Source: ZC4RG25 sp023428365
GTDB taxonomy: Bacteria > Pseudomonadota > Alphaproteobacteria > Rhizobiales > Hyphomicrobiaceae
Direction of reading: 5' to 3'
DNA length: 64,000 nucleotides
NCBI GenBank assembly: GCA_050283925.1
Contig: JBNOAI010000003.1
Coordinates: 376,678 to 440,677, forward strand
Shown: positions 48,415 through 57,672 of the stretch, piece by piece
Position numbering within the stretch: the first letter of the stretch is position 1
Layout of the letters: every line of letters begins with the position of its first letter
Translations under genes and position numbers: made by a program
The notes under the pieces: model-generated
Told to the model about the DNA's origin: nothing
What the model saw: the letters and a program-made list of their open reading frames with translations, nothing else
Databases searched by the model: none

Positions 48415-50613
48415 ATGACAATCGACAACATCTCCGAACAGAAGACCCGCCAGCTCGAGGCCGAACTCGACCCCGAAATGAGCTTCCGCCCCCTCACGCC
48501 ATGGGGAGAGATCCTGGTCGGTGGGCTGCTGTTCACGCTAGCGGTTTTTCACTACTACACGGCAGGCTTCGGACTGTTGCGGGAGGAAGTGCATCGCGGC
48601 GTCCACTTGGCCTTCGTTGCCGGACTGATCTTCCTCGTCTTCCCGTTCATCAGAACGCGCGCATCGGGGCCTCCGACCTCCACGCTCTGGCACCCCGGCG
48701 GAATTCCCCTGCCCGACTGGGCACTCTCCGTCGCTGCTGCCGTCGCAAGTCTTTACATGCCGTGGGTGTTCCACGATCTGGCTGACCGGATCGGCAATCC
48801 AAACAGCACCGACGTATTGATGGGAACCATCCTGATTGTCGTTCTCATCGAGGCAACCCGACGCTCGATCGGCTGGGGTTTGCCGCTGATCGCCATCTTC
48901 TGCATGGTCTATGCGCTCTACGGCCAATACTTCCCGGGAATCCTCCTGCACCCGGGTTCGAGCTGGTCCAATCTCGTCAACCACCTCTATCTCACCAGCC
49001 AGGGTATCTATGGCGTCGCGCTCGGCGTGGTCGCCACGTACGTCTTCCACTTCGTGCTGTTCGGTGTGCTGGCCACGAAAGTAGGGCTCGGCCGGCTCTT
49101 CCTCGGCGTCGCTGCGGCGGTCGCGGGGCGGTTCGCTGGCGGTCCCGCCAAGATCTCGATCTTCGGTTCAGCGCTATTCGGAATGATCTCGGGCTCGTCC
49201 GTCGCCAACACGGTGACTGTCGGATCGCTCACGATTCCGATGATGATCCGTCTCGGCTACCAGCGCCATTTCGCAGCAGCGATCGAGTCGACGGCGGCGA
49301 CGGGCGGACAAATCACGCCGCCGATCATGGGCGCCGCGGCGTTCCTGATGATCGAATTCCTGGATATGCCCTACGCGACCATCATCATCGCGGCGATGGT
49401 GCCGGCGATCATGCATTTCTTCGGCGTCCTGTGCCAGGTGCACTTCGAGGCCAAGAAATCCGGCATGCGTGGGCTGGAGCCCGGCGAAATTCCCCGCCTG
49501 CGCGATGTGGTGGCGCGCGACTGGCCGACGCTGGCCCCGCTCGTTGCTCTGATCGTCGTTCTGTTCTCCGGTTACACGCCTTATCTTGCCGCATTCTGGG
49601 GCATCACCGGCTGCATGTTGATCGGCCTCGCCGCCAATCGAAATGTCGCCGGCCTGACTTTCGGTGCCGTATTGGCGATCTGCGCACCGCTTGGAATTCT
49701 CCGCGAGAAGTTCCTGATCGGGTCACTGCCGGTGAGCTGGAACTTCGTGCTGTTCCTCGGCGCGGCACTGTTCATGCTGCACGGCGTGCTATCGCGTCGC
49801 GACGGTCGCAAGCTGGTCAACCAGATGGTTGACGCGTTTATTGTCGGCTCCAAATACGCGATCGCCGTCGGCGCCGCGGCGGCCACGGTCGGCATTATCG
49901 TCGGCGTCGTCACGCTGACGGGTGCCGGCTTCAAGATCTCATACATCGTCACGTCGCTCGCCGGCCAAGCCGCCAGTACGGTCTCAGAACTGATGCCGTT
50001 CTTCACGCTCGACATGACCAAATTGACCCTGTTCTTCACGCTGATCATGACTGCCGTGGTCTGTGTTCTGCTGGGTTGCGGGGTTCCGACGACGGCGAAC
50101 TACATCATCATGGTGACTGTTGCAGCCCCGGCGCTGGCTCTGCTCGGGGTGCCGCCGCTCGTCGCGCACTTCTTCGTGTTTTACTGGGGCATCCTCGCTG
50201 ATATCACGCCCCCAGTCGCCATTGCGGCGTATGCCGCAGCGAGCATGGCAGGCGCCGATCCGTTCCGGACGGGCAACACGGCCTTCCGCCTCGCACTCGG
50301 CAAGATCATGGTGCCGTTCGTCTTCGTGTTCTCCCCGTCAATGCTGCTGATGGTTCCGAACTTCACATGGAATGAGTTTTTCTCGTCCGTGATCGGGTGC
50401 GTGTTCACCATCATCGGCATGTCGGCCGCCTTTACCGGTTTCGCTTTGGCACCACTCGTCCCATGGGAGCGCATCCTCATCGCCATCGCCTCACTGCCGA
50501 TGGTTATGGGTTCCTGGTCGACCATCTTGTCCGGGCTTGTCATCGCCTCACCGGTCATTTTCCGGCAATTCAAGGCCAACCGTGTGTCAGCGCCGAAAAG
50601 CGTCCAAGCCTAG
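48415..50613 (+). CDS. TRAP transporter fused permease (TAXI type, DctQ-DctM fusion)
   Basis: 732 residues with about 17 helices. The N-terminal part is the small DctQ-like unit; the large DctM-like part has the repeated GAIEATAATGGQITPPIMGA-like motif, here IESTAATGGQITPPIMGAAA, and LLGCGVPTTANYIIMVTVAA with WGILADITPPVAIAAYAAAS in the second half, as in YaaY/TAXI permeases. It uses an ion gradient to import organic acids or amino acids delivered by a TAXI binding protein. No binding protein gene is adjacent; one lies at 2.1 kb on the other strand. A DUF1028 gene follows after 112 bases. Confidence 0.95.
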   Translation: MTIDNISEQKTRQLEAELDPEMSFRPLTPWGEILVGGLLFTLAVFHYYTAGFGLLREEVHRGVHLAFVAGLIFLVFPFIRTRASGPPTSTLWHPGGIPLPDWALSVAAAVASLYMPWVFHDLADRIGNPNSTDVLMGTILIVVLIEATRRSIGWGLPLIAIFCMVYALYGQYFPGILLHPGSSWSNLVNHLYLTSQGIYGVALGVVATYVFHFVLFGVLATKVGLGRLFLGVAAAVAGRFAGGPAKISIFGSALFGMISGSSVANTVTVGSLTIPMMIRLGYQRHFAAAIESTAATGGQITPPIMGAAAFLMIEFLDMPYATIIIAAMVPAIMHFFGVLCQVHFEAKKSGMRGLEPGEIPRLRDVVARDWPTLAPLVALIVVLFSGYTPYLAAFWGITGCMLIGLAANRNVAGLTFGAVLAICAPLGILREKFLIGSLPVSWNFVLFLGAALFMLHGVLSRRDGRKLVNQMVDAFIVGSKYAIAVGAAAATVGIIVGVVTLTGAGFKISYIVTSLAGQAASTVSELMPFFTLDMTKLTLFFTLIMTAVVCVLLGCGVPTTANYIIMVTVAAPALALLGVPPLVAHFFVFYWGILADITPPVAIAAYAAASMAGADPFRTGNTAFRLALGKIMVPFVFVFSPSMLLMVPNFTWNEFFSSVIGCVFTIIGMSAAFTGFALAPLVPWERILIAIASLPMVMGSWSTILSGLVIASPVIFRQFKANRVSAPKSVQA

Positions 50614-50725
50614 CTCAAGCGCTTGCCCGCGTTTCCCGAACAGATTCGGGGTGGGCAGCGCCGGCCATTGCGGTAGATTGAGTGTCCCGATCGCCTGACC
50701 GAACAAGGCAAAGGAAGGGCGCACG

Positions 50726-51439
50726 ATGACATGGTCCATGATTGCACGCGACGATGAGACGGGCCGGGTCGGCATCATCGTCGCCACTTGTTTCTTTGCA
50801 GCGGGCGCCCTCGTTCCACACATCAAGACCGGCGTTGGAGCCGTCGCCACTCAAGCCTTCATCAATCCGTTCTACGGACCACAGGGATTGGCGCTCTTAC
50901 AGGCCGGTGCGAGTGCCGAGGACACCATCAAGTTCCTCACTGGCGGCGATGATGGCCGCGAGCATCGTCAGGTTCATGTCATGGATCGCCAGGGCCAGTT
51001 CGCAGCGTTCACAGGCGAACAGTGCGTTGAATGGTGCGGCCACAAGATCGGCGACACGTATTCCATCGCAGGCAACATGCTGGCAAACGAACACGTTGTC
51101 GATGACACGGCCGCCACCTACGAGGCCGGCCTCAGCATGCCATTTGCCCGCCGGCTCATCGCAGCCATGCAGGCGGGCGAACGGGCCGGAGGCGACAAGC
51201 GCGGCAAGCAATCGGCCGCCCTTCTGATCCATGATGAGCAGGACTATCCGCTACTCAATCTGAGGGTCGATGATCATTCTGATCCACTCGCCGAACTGTC
51301 ACGGCTTGAAGCGGTTGCTCGCGAGCGCTTTTTGCATTTTCGCCGTATGATGCCGAGCCGGGAGAATCCGAGCGGATTTGCCGGTCGTCCGGATCTGGAT
51401 GATCGGATCGCGGCATCGATTGCTGAGAAATACGAATAA
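50726..51439 (+). CDS. DUF1028-family protein
   Basis: 237 residues. MTWSMIARDDETGRVGIIVA is the conserved start of DUF1028, followed by VGAVATQAFINPFYGPQGLA, REHRQVHVMDRQGQFAAFTG and YSIAGNMLANEHVV. The fold is predicted to resemble Ntn hydrolases, and members occur with peptide, amino-acid or gamma-glutamyl transport and catabolism genes. It follows the TRAP permease on the same strand, so it may hydrolyse the imported compound. The reaction is not established. Confidence 0.9.
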   Translation: MTWSMIARDDETGRVGIIVATCFFAAGALVPHIKTGVGAVATQAFINPFYGPQGLALLQAGASAEDTIKFLTGGDDGREHRQVHVMDRQGQFAAFTGEQCVEWCGHKIGDTYSIAGNMLANEHVVDDTAATYEAGLSMPFARRLIAAMQAGERAGGDKRGKQSAALLIHDEQDYPLLNLRVDDHSDPLAELSRLEAVARERFLHFRRMMPSRENPSGFAGRPDLDDRIAASIAEKYE

Positions 51440-51471
51440 TAACCAGCCGTCTCGGGCTGGGAGGAAACGGA

Positions 51472-52701
51472 ATGACGACGCCGATGAGACGTGACCGCCT
51501 GCACTTTTTGTTTCTGAATGTGGGCCACTTTCTCGACCATATGCTGACGCTGGTCTTTGCGACCGTTGCTGCGCTCGCACTGACGCGCGAATGGGGCATG
51601 AGTTATTCCGCGCTCATTCCGTACGCGACACCTGGTTTCATCGCATTCGGCGTATTCGCGTTGCCGGCTGGCTGGCTCGCCGACCGCTGGAGCCGCGAAG
51701 GCATGATGGCGGTGTTCTTCATCGGTATCGGGCTCGCAGCAATCGCGACGGGTTTCGCGCGAACCCCGTTCGAAGTCGGATTGGGGTTATTCGTCGTCGG
51801 AATATTCGCGGCGATTTATCATCCGGTTGGGTTGGCACTGCTGATCGAACGTGCATCAAAAACCGGCACCGGCATGGCCATCGGCATCAACGGTGTGTGG
51901 GGCAATTTCGGAGTTGCCAGCGCAGCGCTGCTCACCGGCTTCTTCATCGACAACGGCGGCTGGCGATCAGCTTTTATCTTGCCTGGCATCGTCTCGATCG
52001 TCATTGGCCTCGCCTATATCTACCATTTCCGCGCTGACATGGCCCCTGCGGGGACAACGGTTCGGGCTAAGTCCGCCAATGCCGCGGCACCCCTGGCGCC
52101 AGATGTCAAAGCTCTCCTCATCCGATTGGCGGCCATCATCTTCTTCACCACCGCGATGGCCGGCATCGTGTTCCAGTCAACGACGTTCGCATTGCCCAAA
52201 GTATTCGAAGAGCGCCTTGGCGGCATCGCCGGATCGGCAACGCTGATTGGATGGCTGGCATTCCTGGTATTTGGCATGGCCTCTGCGGCACAGGTCGTCG
52301 TCGGACGGTTGCTGGACCGCTACGGCCCGCGCCGGGTCTTCATAGCTGTCGCCCTGATCCAAGTGGTGTTCTTCAGTCTGATGCCCGGCCTGACGGACTG
52401 GGCCGCTCTCATCGTCGCCCTCGCCTTCATGCTCGGTGCGTTCGGTCAGATCCCGATCAACGACTACATGATCGGCAAGCTGTCCCGGTCTGAAATGCGC
52501 GCATCGATCTATGGCGTTCGGTACGTCGTCAGCTTCGCCGTACTGGCGCTGGCGCTACCGCTGATCGCGTGGATCCACCAGGGCTGGGGGTTCGATCGCT
52601 TGTTCCAGGTTCTGGCTCTTGCCGCTGGCGCGATCCTGCTGGCTGTGTGCCTGCTGCCTCAGAAGCTGCCCGATCCGGAGCCGGCCCCCGCCACAGCCTA
52701 A
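51472..52701 (+). CDS. MFS transporter
   Basis: 409 residues and twelve helices. LFLNVGHFLDHMLTLVFATV in helix 1 and GWLADRWSREGMMAVFFIG (motif A) are clear; GTGMAIGINGVWGNFGVAS and GRLLDRYGPRRVFIAVAL follow. The histidine-rich start resembles Fsr/fosmidomycin-like members. The stop overlaps that of the convergent hydrolase by four bases. It begins 32 bases after the DUF1028 gene, so it may be in the same transcript as the TRAP permease. The substrate is unknown. Confidence 0.9.
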   Translation: MTTPMRRDRLHFLFLNVGHFLDHMLTLVFATVAALALTREWGMSYSALIPYATPGFIAFGVFALPAGWLADRWSREGMMAVFFIGIGLAAIATGFARTPFEVGLGLFVVGIFAAIYHPVGLALLIERASKTGTGMAIGINGVWGNFGVASAALLTGFFIDNGGWRSAFILPGIVSIVIGLAYIYHFRADMAPAGTTVRAKSANAAAPLAPDVKALLIRLAAIIFFTTAMAGIVFQSTTFALPKVFEERLGGIAGSATLIGWLAFLVFGMASAAQVVVGRLLDRYGPRRVFIAVALIQVVFFSLMPGLTDWAALIVALAFMLGAFGQIPINDYMIGKLSRSEMRASIYGVRYVVSFAVLALALPLIAWIHQGWGFDRLFQVLALAAGAILLAVCLLPQKLPDPEPAPATA

Positions 52702-53402
52702 GACACGATTTCAGCCGTGAATGCCTCAATCGCATCCGCGGCGGCTTCCAGGTTGCCGCGGCGTGTGAAACCTTTGCCGCCGCGCGGGCCGAGATCGTGA
52801 TCGCCATCGCTCGCCCAATGAAGCCGGATCTGCGGCGAGAGCGACAACCCCTCCACTTCCTCGCGGTTTCCGAACGGATCGCGATCGCCTTGAACGATCA
52901 GGCACGGCGTCGCCAGATCAGCCAGATGTTGCGTGCGAAGTTGTTCGGGCTTTCCTGGGGGATGGAAGGGATAGCCAAGGCAAACCAGCCCAGAAATACG
53001 GCCGGCGCCGAGCAGTTCGTCGGCGATCATGCTCGCAACGCGGCCACCCATGGATTTGCCACCAATGAACAGCTTCTGCCCCGGCGGCAGACCAGCCGAC
53101 ACCGTCTCGACGAGTTGGCGATATTCGGGACAAAGCAGTTCGGCTCGCGGCGGTGGACGCCGCTTACCGCCATTGCGCCGTGCCGCCATGTAGGCGAACT
53201 CGAACCGCGTCACCGCGATCTGGCGCTCGGCCAGCATCCCGGCCATCGTTTCCATAAACGGGCTGCTCATGGCCCCGCCTGCGCCGTGTGCGAGAATTAA
53301 TCGCATACGCGCATTCTCAGGCCCGCTGTGAAGAAGATCGTCCATTAAGTTGGTAAACTCGCGTTCTTGCATCTTTTTTCGAGGCGTCATCGATCTCTTC
53401 AT
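52698..53402 (-). CDS. Alpha/beta-hydrolase of the KAT8-NSL3/Tex30 type
   Basis: 234 residues. LILAHGAGGAMSSPFMETM, the nucleophile elbow FIGGKSMGGRVASMIADEL (Ser in GKSMGG), the acid in IVQGDRDPFG and the histidine in SDGDHDLGPRGG form a complete triad. GYPFHPPGKPEQLRTQHLAD is typical of this dienelactone-hydrolase-like branch, common in bacteria with no defined substrate. An alternative start is Met11. It is divergent from mepA. Confidence 0.88.
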   Translation of the reverse strand: MKRSMTPRKKMQEREFTNLMDDLLHSGPENARMRLILAHGAGGAMSSPFMETMAGMLAERQIAVTRFEFAYMAARRNGGKRRPPPRAELLCPEYRQLVETVSAGLPPGQKLFIGGKSMGGRVASMIADELLGAGRISGLVCLGYPFHPPGKPEQLRTQHLADLATPCLIVQGDRDPFGNREEVEGLSLSPQIRLHWASDGDHDLGPRGGKGFTRRGNLEAAADAIEAFTAEIVS

Positions 53403-53497
53403 AGCTTGCCGCCATGCTATCGTTGACGCAGGGCCTCATTTCGGCCGTGAATTCGTTTAGACAAAGACCTTTCTGGCCAAATCAGCAAAGCAGGTTC

Positions 53498-54484
53498 ATG
53501 CGCTTCAAGCTCATCATCCTCACTGCGCTGCTCACGCCATGTACTTTGGCAGCAGCGTTCGCACAATCGGCCCCGGACAAGCCCGCCGAAAAAACTTCGG
53601 CCACTGTTGGCGCTACCGCGAAACCGGCTCCGGCCGCCACACCAGCCAAAGAACTGTTCGGACGGAAAGCAGAGCCGGCATCACTGGCCACGCGCTCCAT
53701 CGGCTTCTACGCAAAAGGCTGCCTCGCCGGCGCGAAGCCTATCGCCATCGATGGGCCAGCGTGGCAGGCGATGCGGCTGTCACGCAACCGGAACTGGGGC
53801 CATCCTCAATTGATCGCCCTGGTACAGCGGCTAGCAACCGAAAGCCAAAAGAACGACGGTTGGGCGGGACTTCTTGTCGGCGACATTTCGCAACCTCGCG
53901 GCGGCCCGATGCTCACCGGTCACGCCAGCCATCAAATCGGCCTCGACGCCGACATCTGGTTCACGCCAATGCCGGATCGGCGCCTCACGGAACGAGAGCG
54001 CGAAGACCTGTCAGCAACCTCGATGCTGCGCGATAAGTTGTCGGTCGATCCCAAGATCTGGTCGGACCGGCACGTTCGCCTGATCAAGCGCGCCGCGTCC
54101 TATCCCGAAGTCGAGCGCGTTCTGGTCCACCCCGCGATCAAGAAAGCGCTCTGCGAAGGTGCCGGCAACGCGAATGGGGCGGATCGCGCCTGGCTGTCCA
54201 AGGTCCGTCCTACGTGGGGTCACCACTATCACTTCCACATTCGCATCGGCTGCCCCAAGGATAGCCCGACCTGCAAGCCGCAAGCCACGACGCCCACGGG
54301 TGACACGTGCGGAAAAGAGCTGGCGGACTGGATGGCTTTGCTCGCCGCTCCGCCAAAGCCGCCGCCAACCAAACCCCGCCCGCCAGCGCCACCGATGACA
54401 ATGGCTCAACTGCCGAACGAGTGTCAGGCGGTTCTCGATGCCCCGGCGCCTGCCACTCAGGCGACATCGGTGCAGAAGAAATAA
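53498..54484 (+). CDS. mepA: Penicillin-insensitive murein endopeptidase
   Basis: 328 residues from the ATG at 53498, which starts the signal peptide MRFKLIILTALLTPCTLAAA; the frame upstream to 53414 is not used. LAS-type metallopeptidase motifs are HASHQIGLDADIWFTP (His, Asp) and TWGHHYHFHIRIGCP (His pair). It cleaves D-Ala-mesoDap crosslinks of peptidoglycan in the periplasm. The mature N-terminus is Ala/Pro-rich, and the C-terminus has a proline tract (PKPPPTKPRPPAPP) and conserved cysteines. A strong terminator follows. Confidence 0.94.
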   Translation: MRFKLIILTALLTPCTLAAAFAQSAPDKPAEKTSATVGATAKPAPAATPAKELFGRKAEPASLATRSIGFYAKGCLAGAKPIAIDGPAWQAMRLSRNRNWGHPQLIALVQRLATESQKNDGWAGLLVGDISQPRGGPMLTGHASHQIGLDADIWFTPMPDRRLTEREREDLSATSMLRDKLSVDPKIWSDRHVRLIKRAASYPEVERVLVHPAIKKALCEGAGNANGADRAWLSKVRPTWGHHYHFHIRIGCPKDSPTCKPQATTPTGDTCGKELADWMALLAAPPKPPPTKPRPPAPPMTMAQLPNECQAVLDAPAPATQATSVQKK

Positions 54485-54486
54485 GA

Positions 54487-54514
54487 AACGCCCGGCTGCG
54501 AGTGGCCGGGCGTT
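54487..54514. terminator. Bidirectional terminator between mepA and msrA
   Basis: AACGCCCGGC (54487-54496) pairs exactly with GCCGGGCGTT (54505-54514), eight-base loop, directly after the mepA stop and before the convergent msrA stop. TTCACTTG follows. Confidence 0.8.
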
Positions 54515-54537
54515 CACTTGCGTAACCTTCTCGGGAT

Positions 54538-55200
54538 CTACGTCCCAGCCTTGACGCCGGTGCCGATCGGGCACGACAGGCCAGTTCCGCCCAGCCCGCA
54601 ATAGCCTTGTGGGACCTTCGCCAGATACTGCTGATGATAGTCCTCGGCAAAATAGAACTCCGCCGCATCCAGAATCTCGGTTGTGATCTCGCCGTAGCCG
54701 TTTGCCGACAACACCCGCTGGTAGGCGGCCTTCGAGGCTTCCGCAGCGGCTCGCTGCTCCGGCGTCGCCACATAGATACCTGACCGGTACTGCGTCCCGA
54801 CATCGTTGCCCTGGCGCATGCCTTGGGTCGGATCGTGGCTTTCCCAGAAGACCTTCAGCAACTGCTCGTAGCTGATGACCTTCGGGTCGAACACCACCAT
54901 GACCACCTCGTTATGGCCGGTGCTGCCGGAGCACACCTCCTCATACGTCGGATTTGGCGTATAGCCAGCTGCGTAGCCGGCCGCCGTCGTCCAAATACCG
55001 TCGCCAAGCTGCCAGAACTTGCGTTCCGCGCCCCAGAAGCATCCCAACCCGAAGATGGCCGTCTCCAGGCCCGCGGGATACGGTCCCTTCAAGGGCCGTC
55101 CGTTGACAAAATGCGTCTTCGCCGTAGGGATCGGGTCCGGCCGCCCACGGAGCGCGGTGTCGGCTGCCGGCATTTGCGTCTTTTTACGTGAGAACAACAT
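54538..55200 (-). CDS. msrA: Peptide methionine sulfoxide reductase A
   Basis: 220 residues. It reduces methionine-S-sulfoxide in proteins. The catalytic cysteine lies in AIFGLGCFWGAERKFWQ, with VCSGSTGHNEVVMVVFDP and the C-terminal resolving cysteines in QGYCGLGGTGLSCP. The N-terminal 45 residues (MLFSRKKTQMPAADTAL) precede the domain, as in other alphaproteobacterial MsrA, and there is no signal peptide, so it is cytoplasmic. It converges on mepA. Confidence 0.97.
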   Translation of the reverse strand: MLFSRKKTQMPAADTALRGRPDPIPTAKTHFVNGRPLKGPYPAGLETAIFGLGCFWGAERKFWQLGDGIWTTAAGYAAGYTPNPTYEEVCSGSTGHNEVVMVVFDPKVISYEQLLKVFWESHDPTQGMRQGNDVGTQYRSGIYVATPEQRAAAEASKAAYQRVLSANGYGEITTEILDAAEFYFAEDYHQQYLAKVPQGYCGLGGTGLSCPIGTGVKAGT

Positions 55201-55330
55201 GCCATCACCCAGGTGTCGTCGAATTCCAGCCTGATATAGTGTCGATCTGTCTTACGGGTAACATGGATGGGGGTCACATCCTTGCGATCTTTCATGGGCG
55301 AGCATTCAAACAGTTCACGGGAGGGGTGGG

Positions 55331-56368
55331 ATGGCCGAGGAACCAAAGGCTGACGCCGAGACGACAGCCGCATCGGACAGCGCGAAGGATCAGGTCTTAG
55401 GGCTTGGCAATCCCGCAGCAGCAGCCGCTACTATCGCGGCTGCAACCGCGAGCAAGGTTTCAACGAGCGACCCGGAACCGGCCAGCATCGCGGCGCCCGA
55501 CGAGCTACCCGCCACGTCAGGTCAGACCGCTGCTCCTCTGGTGGTTGAAGCATCTCCGGCGTCCGTTCCTATTTCGAAACCCACCCCATCGCCCAGCGCG
55601 CAGACGCTGCCACGACAGGTTTACGAAGCTAGCGGATTGCGGAAGACGTTGCTGTCGCTGGTTTTTCTGCTGCTCTTGCCGTTCTTCGTCAGTCTGCCAG
55701 CAATGCTTTACCAGCGGCTGACGCATCAACTGTGGACCGATACCATCGGCTTCGCCATCTTCGCCGGCGCCTTCGCCCTTGTGATGCTGCTCGTGGTGTA
55801 TGAGCTGATCCATTCGCTGCGGTCGCGCGTCGAGATCAATGACACCGCGCTCAAGTTCACACTACCTGCGGCGCCCGGCATCGGCATGCCGAAGCTGCGC
55901 TACCGCAAGATGGAGATTCCATACTCGCAGATCGATTCCGTCGAGATGCGGCGCGAGATTTACGGTGGCTCGATGGCGCCCATCCTGCTGCGCGGGGCGC
56001 GCGTGATCACCAAGGAAGGGGACAAAATCCCGCTCGGCTACATCAGTGAAGCCAACGTCGACCCGACGCTGCCGTTACCCGACATCGCTTCGGAAGTTGC
56101 CCGGCGCTGCGGCATCGAGGTGACTGACCGAGGCAATGTCCGTCGTGAGTTCCGTCGGAAATTGCGCGGCATCCAAACCGTCGCTGGTGTCGATGAAGGC
56201 ATTCCGGCTGCGGAAGTCGAGAGCTTGAATCGACGCCATCACAACCTGGTGCTGATGCTGTGCTGCGGCCTGTTCCTGATGATCGCCGCAGGCGTTTTGA
56301 TCGATGTGTCGAAATCCGGCGTTCAGCTCGGGGAGCGGGCAGTAAACGCTCAACCGCTGAAGAAGTGA
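55331..56368 (+). CDS. Membrane protein of unknown function with PH-like domain
   Basis: 345 residues; GGAGGGG lies just upstream of the ATG. The first 100 residues are Ala/Pro/Ser-rich and disordered. Two helices (LLSLVFLLLLPFFVSLPAML and IGFAIFAGAFALVMLLVVYE) are followed by a soluble beta-rich region (RVEINDTALKFTL, PYSQIDSVEMRREIY, LLRGARVITKEGDKIPLGYI) like a bacterial PH domain, and a final helix (LVLMLCCGLFLMIAAGVLI). Members appear confined to Bradyrhizobiaceae-like genomes as far as I can tell. The role is unknown. Confidence 0.75.
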   Translation: MAEEPKADAETTAASDSAKDQVLGLGNPAAAAATIAAATASKVSTSDPEPASIAAPDELPATSGQTAAPLVVEASPASVPISKPTPSPSAQTLPRQVYEASGLRKTLLSLVFLLLLPFFVSLPAMLYQRLTHQLWTDTIGFAIFAGAFALVMLLVVYELIHSLRSRVEINDTALKFTLPAAPGIGMPKLRYRKMEIPYSQIDSVEMRREIYGGSMAPILLRGARVITKEGDKIPLGYISEANVDPTLPLPDIASEVARRCGIEVTDRGNVRREFRRKLRGIQTVAGVDEGIPAAEVESLNRRHHNLVLMLCCGLFLMIAAGVLIDVSKSGVQLGERAVNAQPLKK

Positions 56369-56380
56369 TCGTTCGAAGCG

Positions 56381-56689
56381 TCAGTTCGTGAAGACCTTGA
56401 TCTGACGCCGCCTGCGCCCAAACCAACCGAGGAGCACTCCGATCGCGCCAAGGCTGATCCACGCCGGGATCAGCAGAAACGATCTGACCATCGGATCCCA
56501 AACGAACGGATGCAACTTCGAAAGGTTGCGCTGTAACGCAGCCAACAGCACCGGCGCCGCTTCGGAGAACTGCGTGAGCAGCGGCGTGAACGGCGCGTCT
56601 GGAACGCCGAGTTGAGCACGCGTCGCCTCTGAAATGAGCGCGAGCGTCGCTGCCAGCAGAAACAGCCCGCTGAAGAAACGTAGCACCAT
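56381..56689 (-). CDS. Small two-helix membrane protein, unknown function
   Basis: 102 residues from the ATG at 56689; the frame upstream to 56761 lacks support. It has a signal-like first helix (VLRFFSGLFLLAATLALISE), a polar middle (QFSEAAPVLLAALQRNLSKL with HPFVWDP following), a second helix (SFLLIPAWISLGAIGVLLGW) and a basic tail. It converges on the previous gene with 12 bases between stops. The layout suits a small inner-membrane protein; I do not recognise a named family. Confidence 0.7.
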   Translation of the reverse strand: MVLRFFSGLFLLAATLALISEATRAQLGVPDAPFTPLLTQFSEAAPVLLAALQRNLSKLHPFVWDPMVRSFLLIPAWISLGAIGVLLGWFGRRRRQIKVFTN

Positions 56690-56767
56690 GGTGATCACGA
56701 GCTCCGAGCGATGCGTCGCTTTCCCGGTTAGTCCGTAATGGACGGCAGGGCAAGCCTGCAAAATGCT

Positions 56768-57199
56768 CTATTGAGCGGCAAGTTCACCGACGAAGTGCAG
56801 CACCACTTCGCGGCGATGCGGCTGATCGCGGTGCTCCACGAGATACAGGGCCTGCCACGTGCCGAGTACGGGCAATCCACCCGTCACCGGAATGCCGATC
56901 GACGTCGACGTCAGCATCGACTTGATATGCGCCGGCATATCATCAGCGCCTTCCGTCGTGTGCTGGTACGCAGCGGAACGCGGCGCCAAACCATCCAGCG
57001 CAGTTTCCAGATCCACACGGACATCCGGATCCGCATTCTCCTGGATGACCAGGGACGCCGATGTATGCCGAATGAAGACCGTCAGGAGACCTTCGATCGC
57101 ATTGATCTTCTCAAGCCAGAGACGAGCCTGAACGGTCAGGTCAGTGAAACCGGGGCCCCGGGTCTCGACCTGCAATCGCGTGATGGCCTGGTTCAGCAT
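56768..57199 (-). CDS. yjbQ: YjbQ/UPF0047-family protein
   Basis: 143 residues. The family motifs are LTVFIRHTSASLVIQENADP, YQHTTEGADDMPAHIKSMLT and LGTWQALYLVEHR. Conserved histidines and acidic residues form a metal site, and some members have weak thiamine-phosphate synthase activity, so the physiological role is unsettled. It is soluble, with no signal. It is preceded on the same strand by a small secreted protein gene. Confidence 0.92.
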   Translation of the reverse strand: MLNQAITRLQVETRGPGFTDLTVQARLWLEKINAIEGLLTVFIRHTSASLVIQENADPDVRVDLETALDGLAPRSAAYQHTTEGADDMPAHIKSMLTSTSIGIPVTGGLPVLGTWQALYLVEHRDQPHRREVVLHFVGELAAQ

Positions 57200-57228
57200 C
57201 GCTCTATGCTCGGGATTCGCCCTCGGAT

Positions 57229-57672
57229 TTACAGGGGCGTTCCCTTGCCCTCGCCGTCTTCCTTCTCGAATTGCTTGATGCGGTCACGGAACTTGCGGAA
57301 GAGACGTTCGACATAGTCAAAGGCCTTGTCGACATCTTCCTCGCTCGGCAATTCCAGACGCTTGTCCGTCGGCGCATCCAGCCCTTCGGATTGTGGGGGA
57401 ATGCCAGCCAGCGCTTCGAGGCGTCGGTTCTCGGCCCGTAGCCTGTCGAGTTCGGCGCGCATCGACTGCCCCTCATCGCCCATCGGCTCGCAGACCCACT
57501 TGGTATCGCGGCGATTGCAGGTCGACATGGCGCCGGTTTCGGTATCAAGGCGTACGAAGCCGCCGTCGATCGGGCTCATCGTATATCGCCCCGCCCGCTC
57601 CTGAGCGGTGACGCCGACAGCCCCTATCCCGACCAGCACCAGGGAGGGCACAATCACAGTCAGTGCGCGCAT
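57229..57672 (-). CDS. Secreted protein of unknown function with C-terminal coiled coil
   Basis: 147 residues. RALTVIVPSLVLVGIGAVGV is a signal peptide. The mature part has RYTMSPIDGGFVRLDTETGA then MSTCNRRDTKWVCEPMGDE, a motif with two cysteines seen in small periplasmic proteins of Bradyrhizobiaceae, followed by a coiled coil (MRAELDRLRAENRRLEALAG) and an acidic/basic tail (VERLFRKFRDRIKQFEKED). GGAGG lies before the ATG. No function known. Confidence 0.75.
   Translation of the reverse strand: MRALTVIVPSLVLVGIGAVGVTAQERAGRYTMSPIDGGFVRLDTETGAMSTCNRRDTKWVCEPMGDEGQSMRAELDRLRAENRRLEALAGIPPQSEGLDAPTDKRLELPSEEDVDKAFDYVERLFRKFRDRIKQFEKEDGEGKGTPL

Noticed and set aside
52569..53300. 243-residue plus-strand frame antisense to the alpha/beta-hydrolase
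   Set aside because: Overlaps a hydrolase with a complete catalytic triad and has no features of its own.
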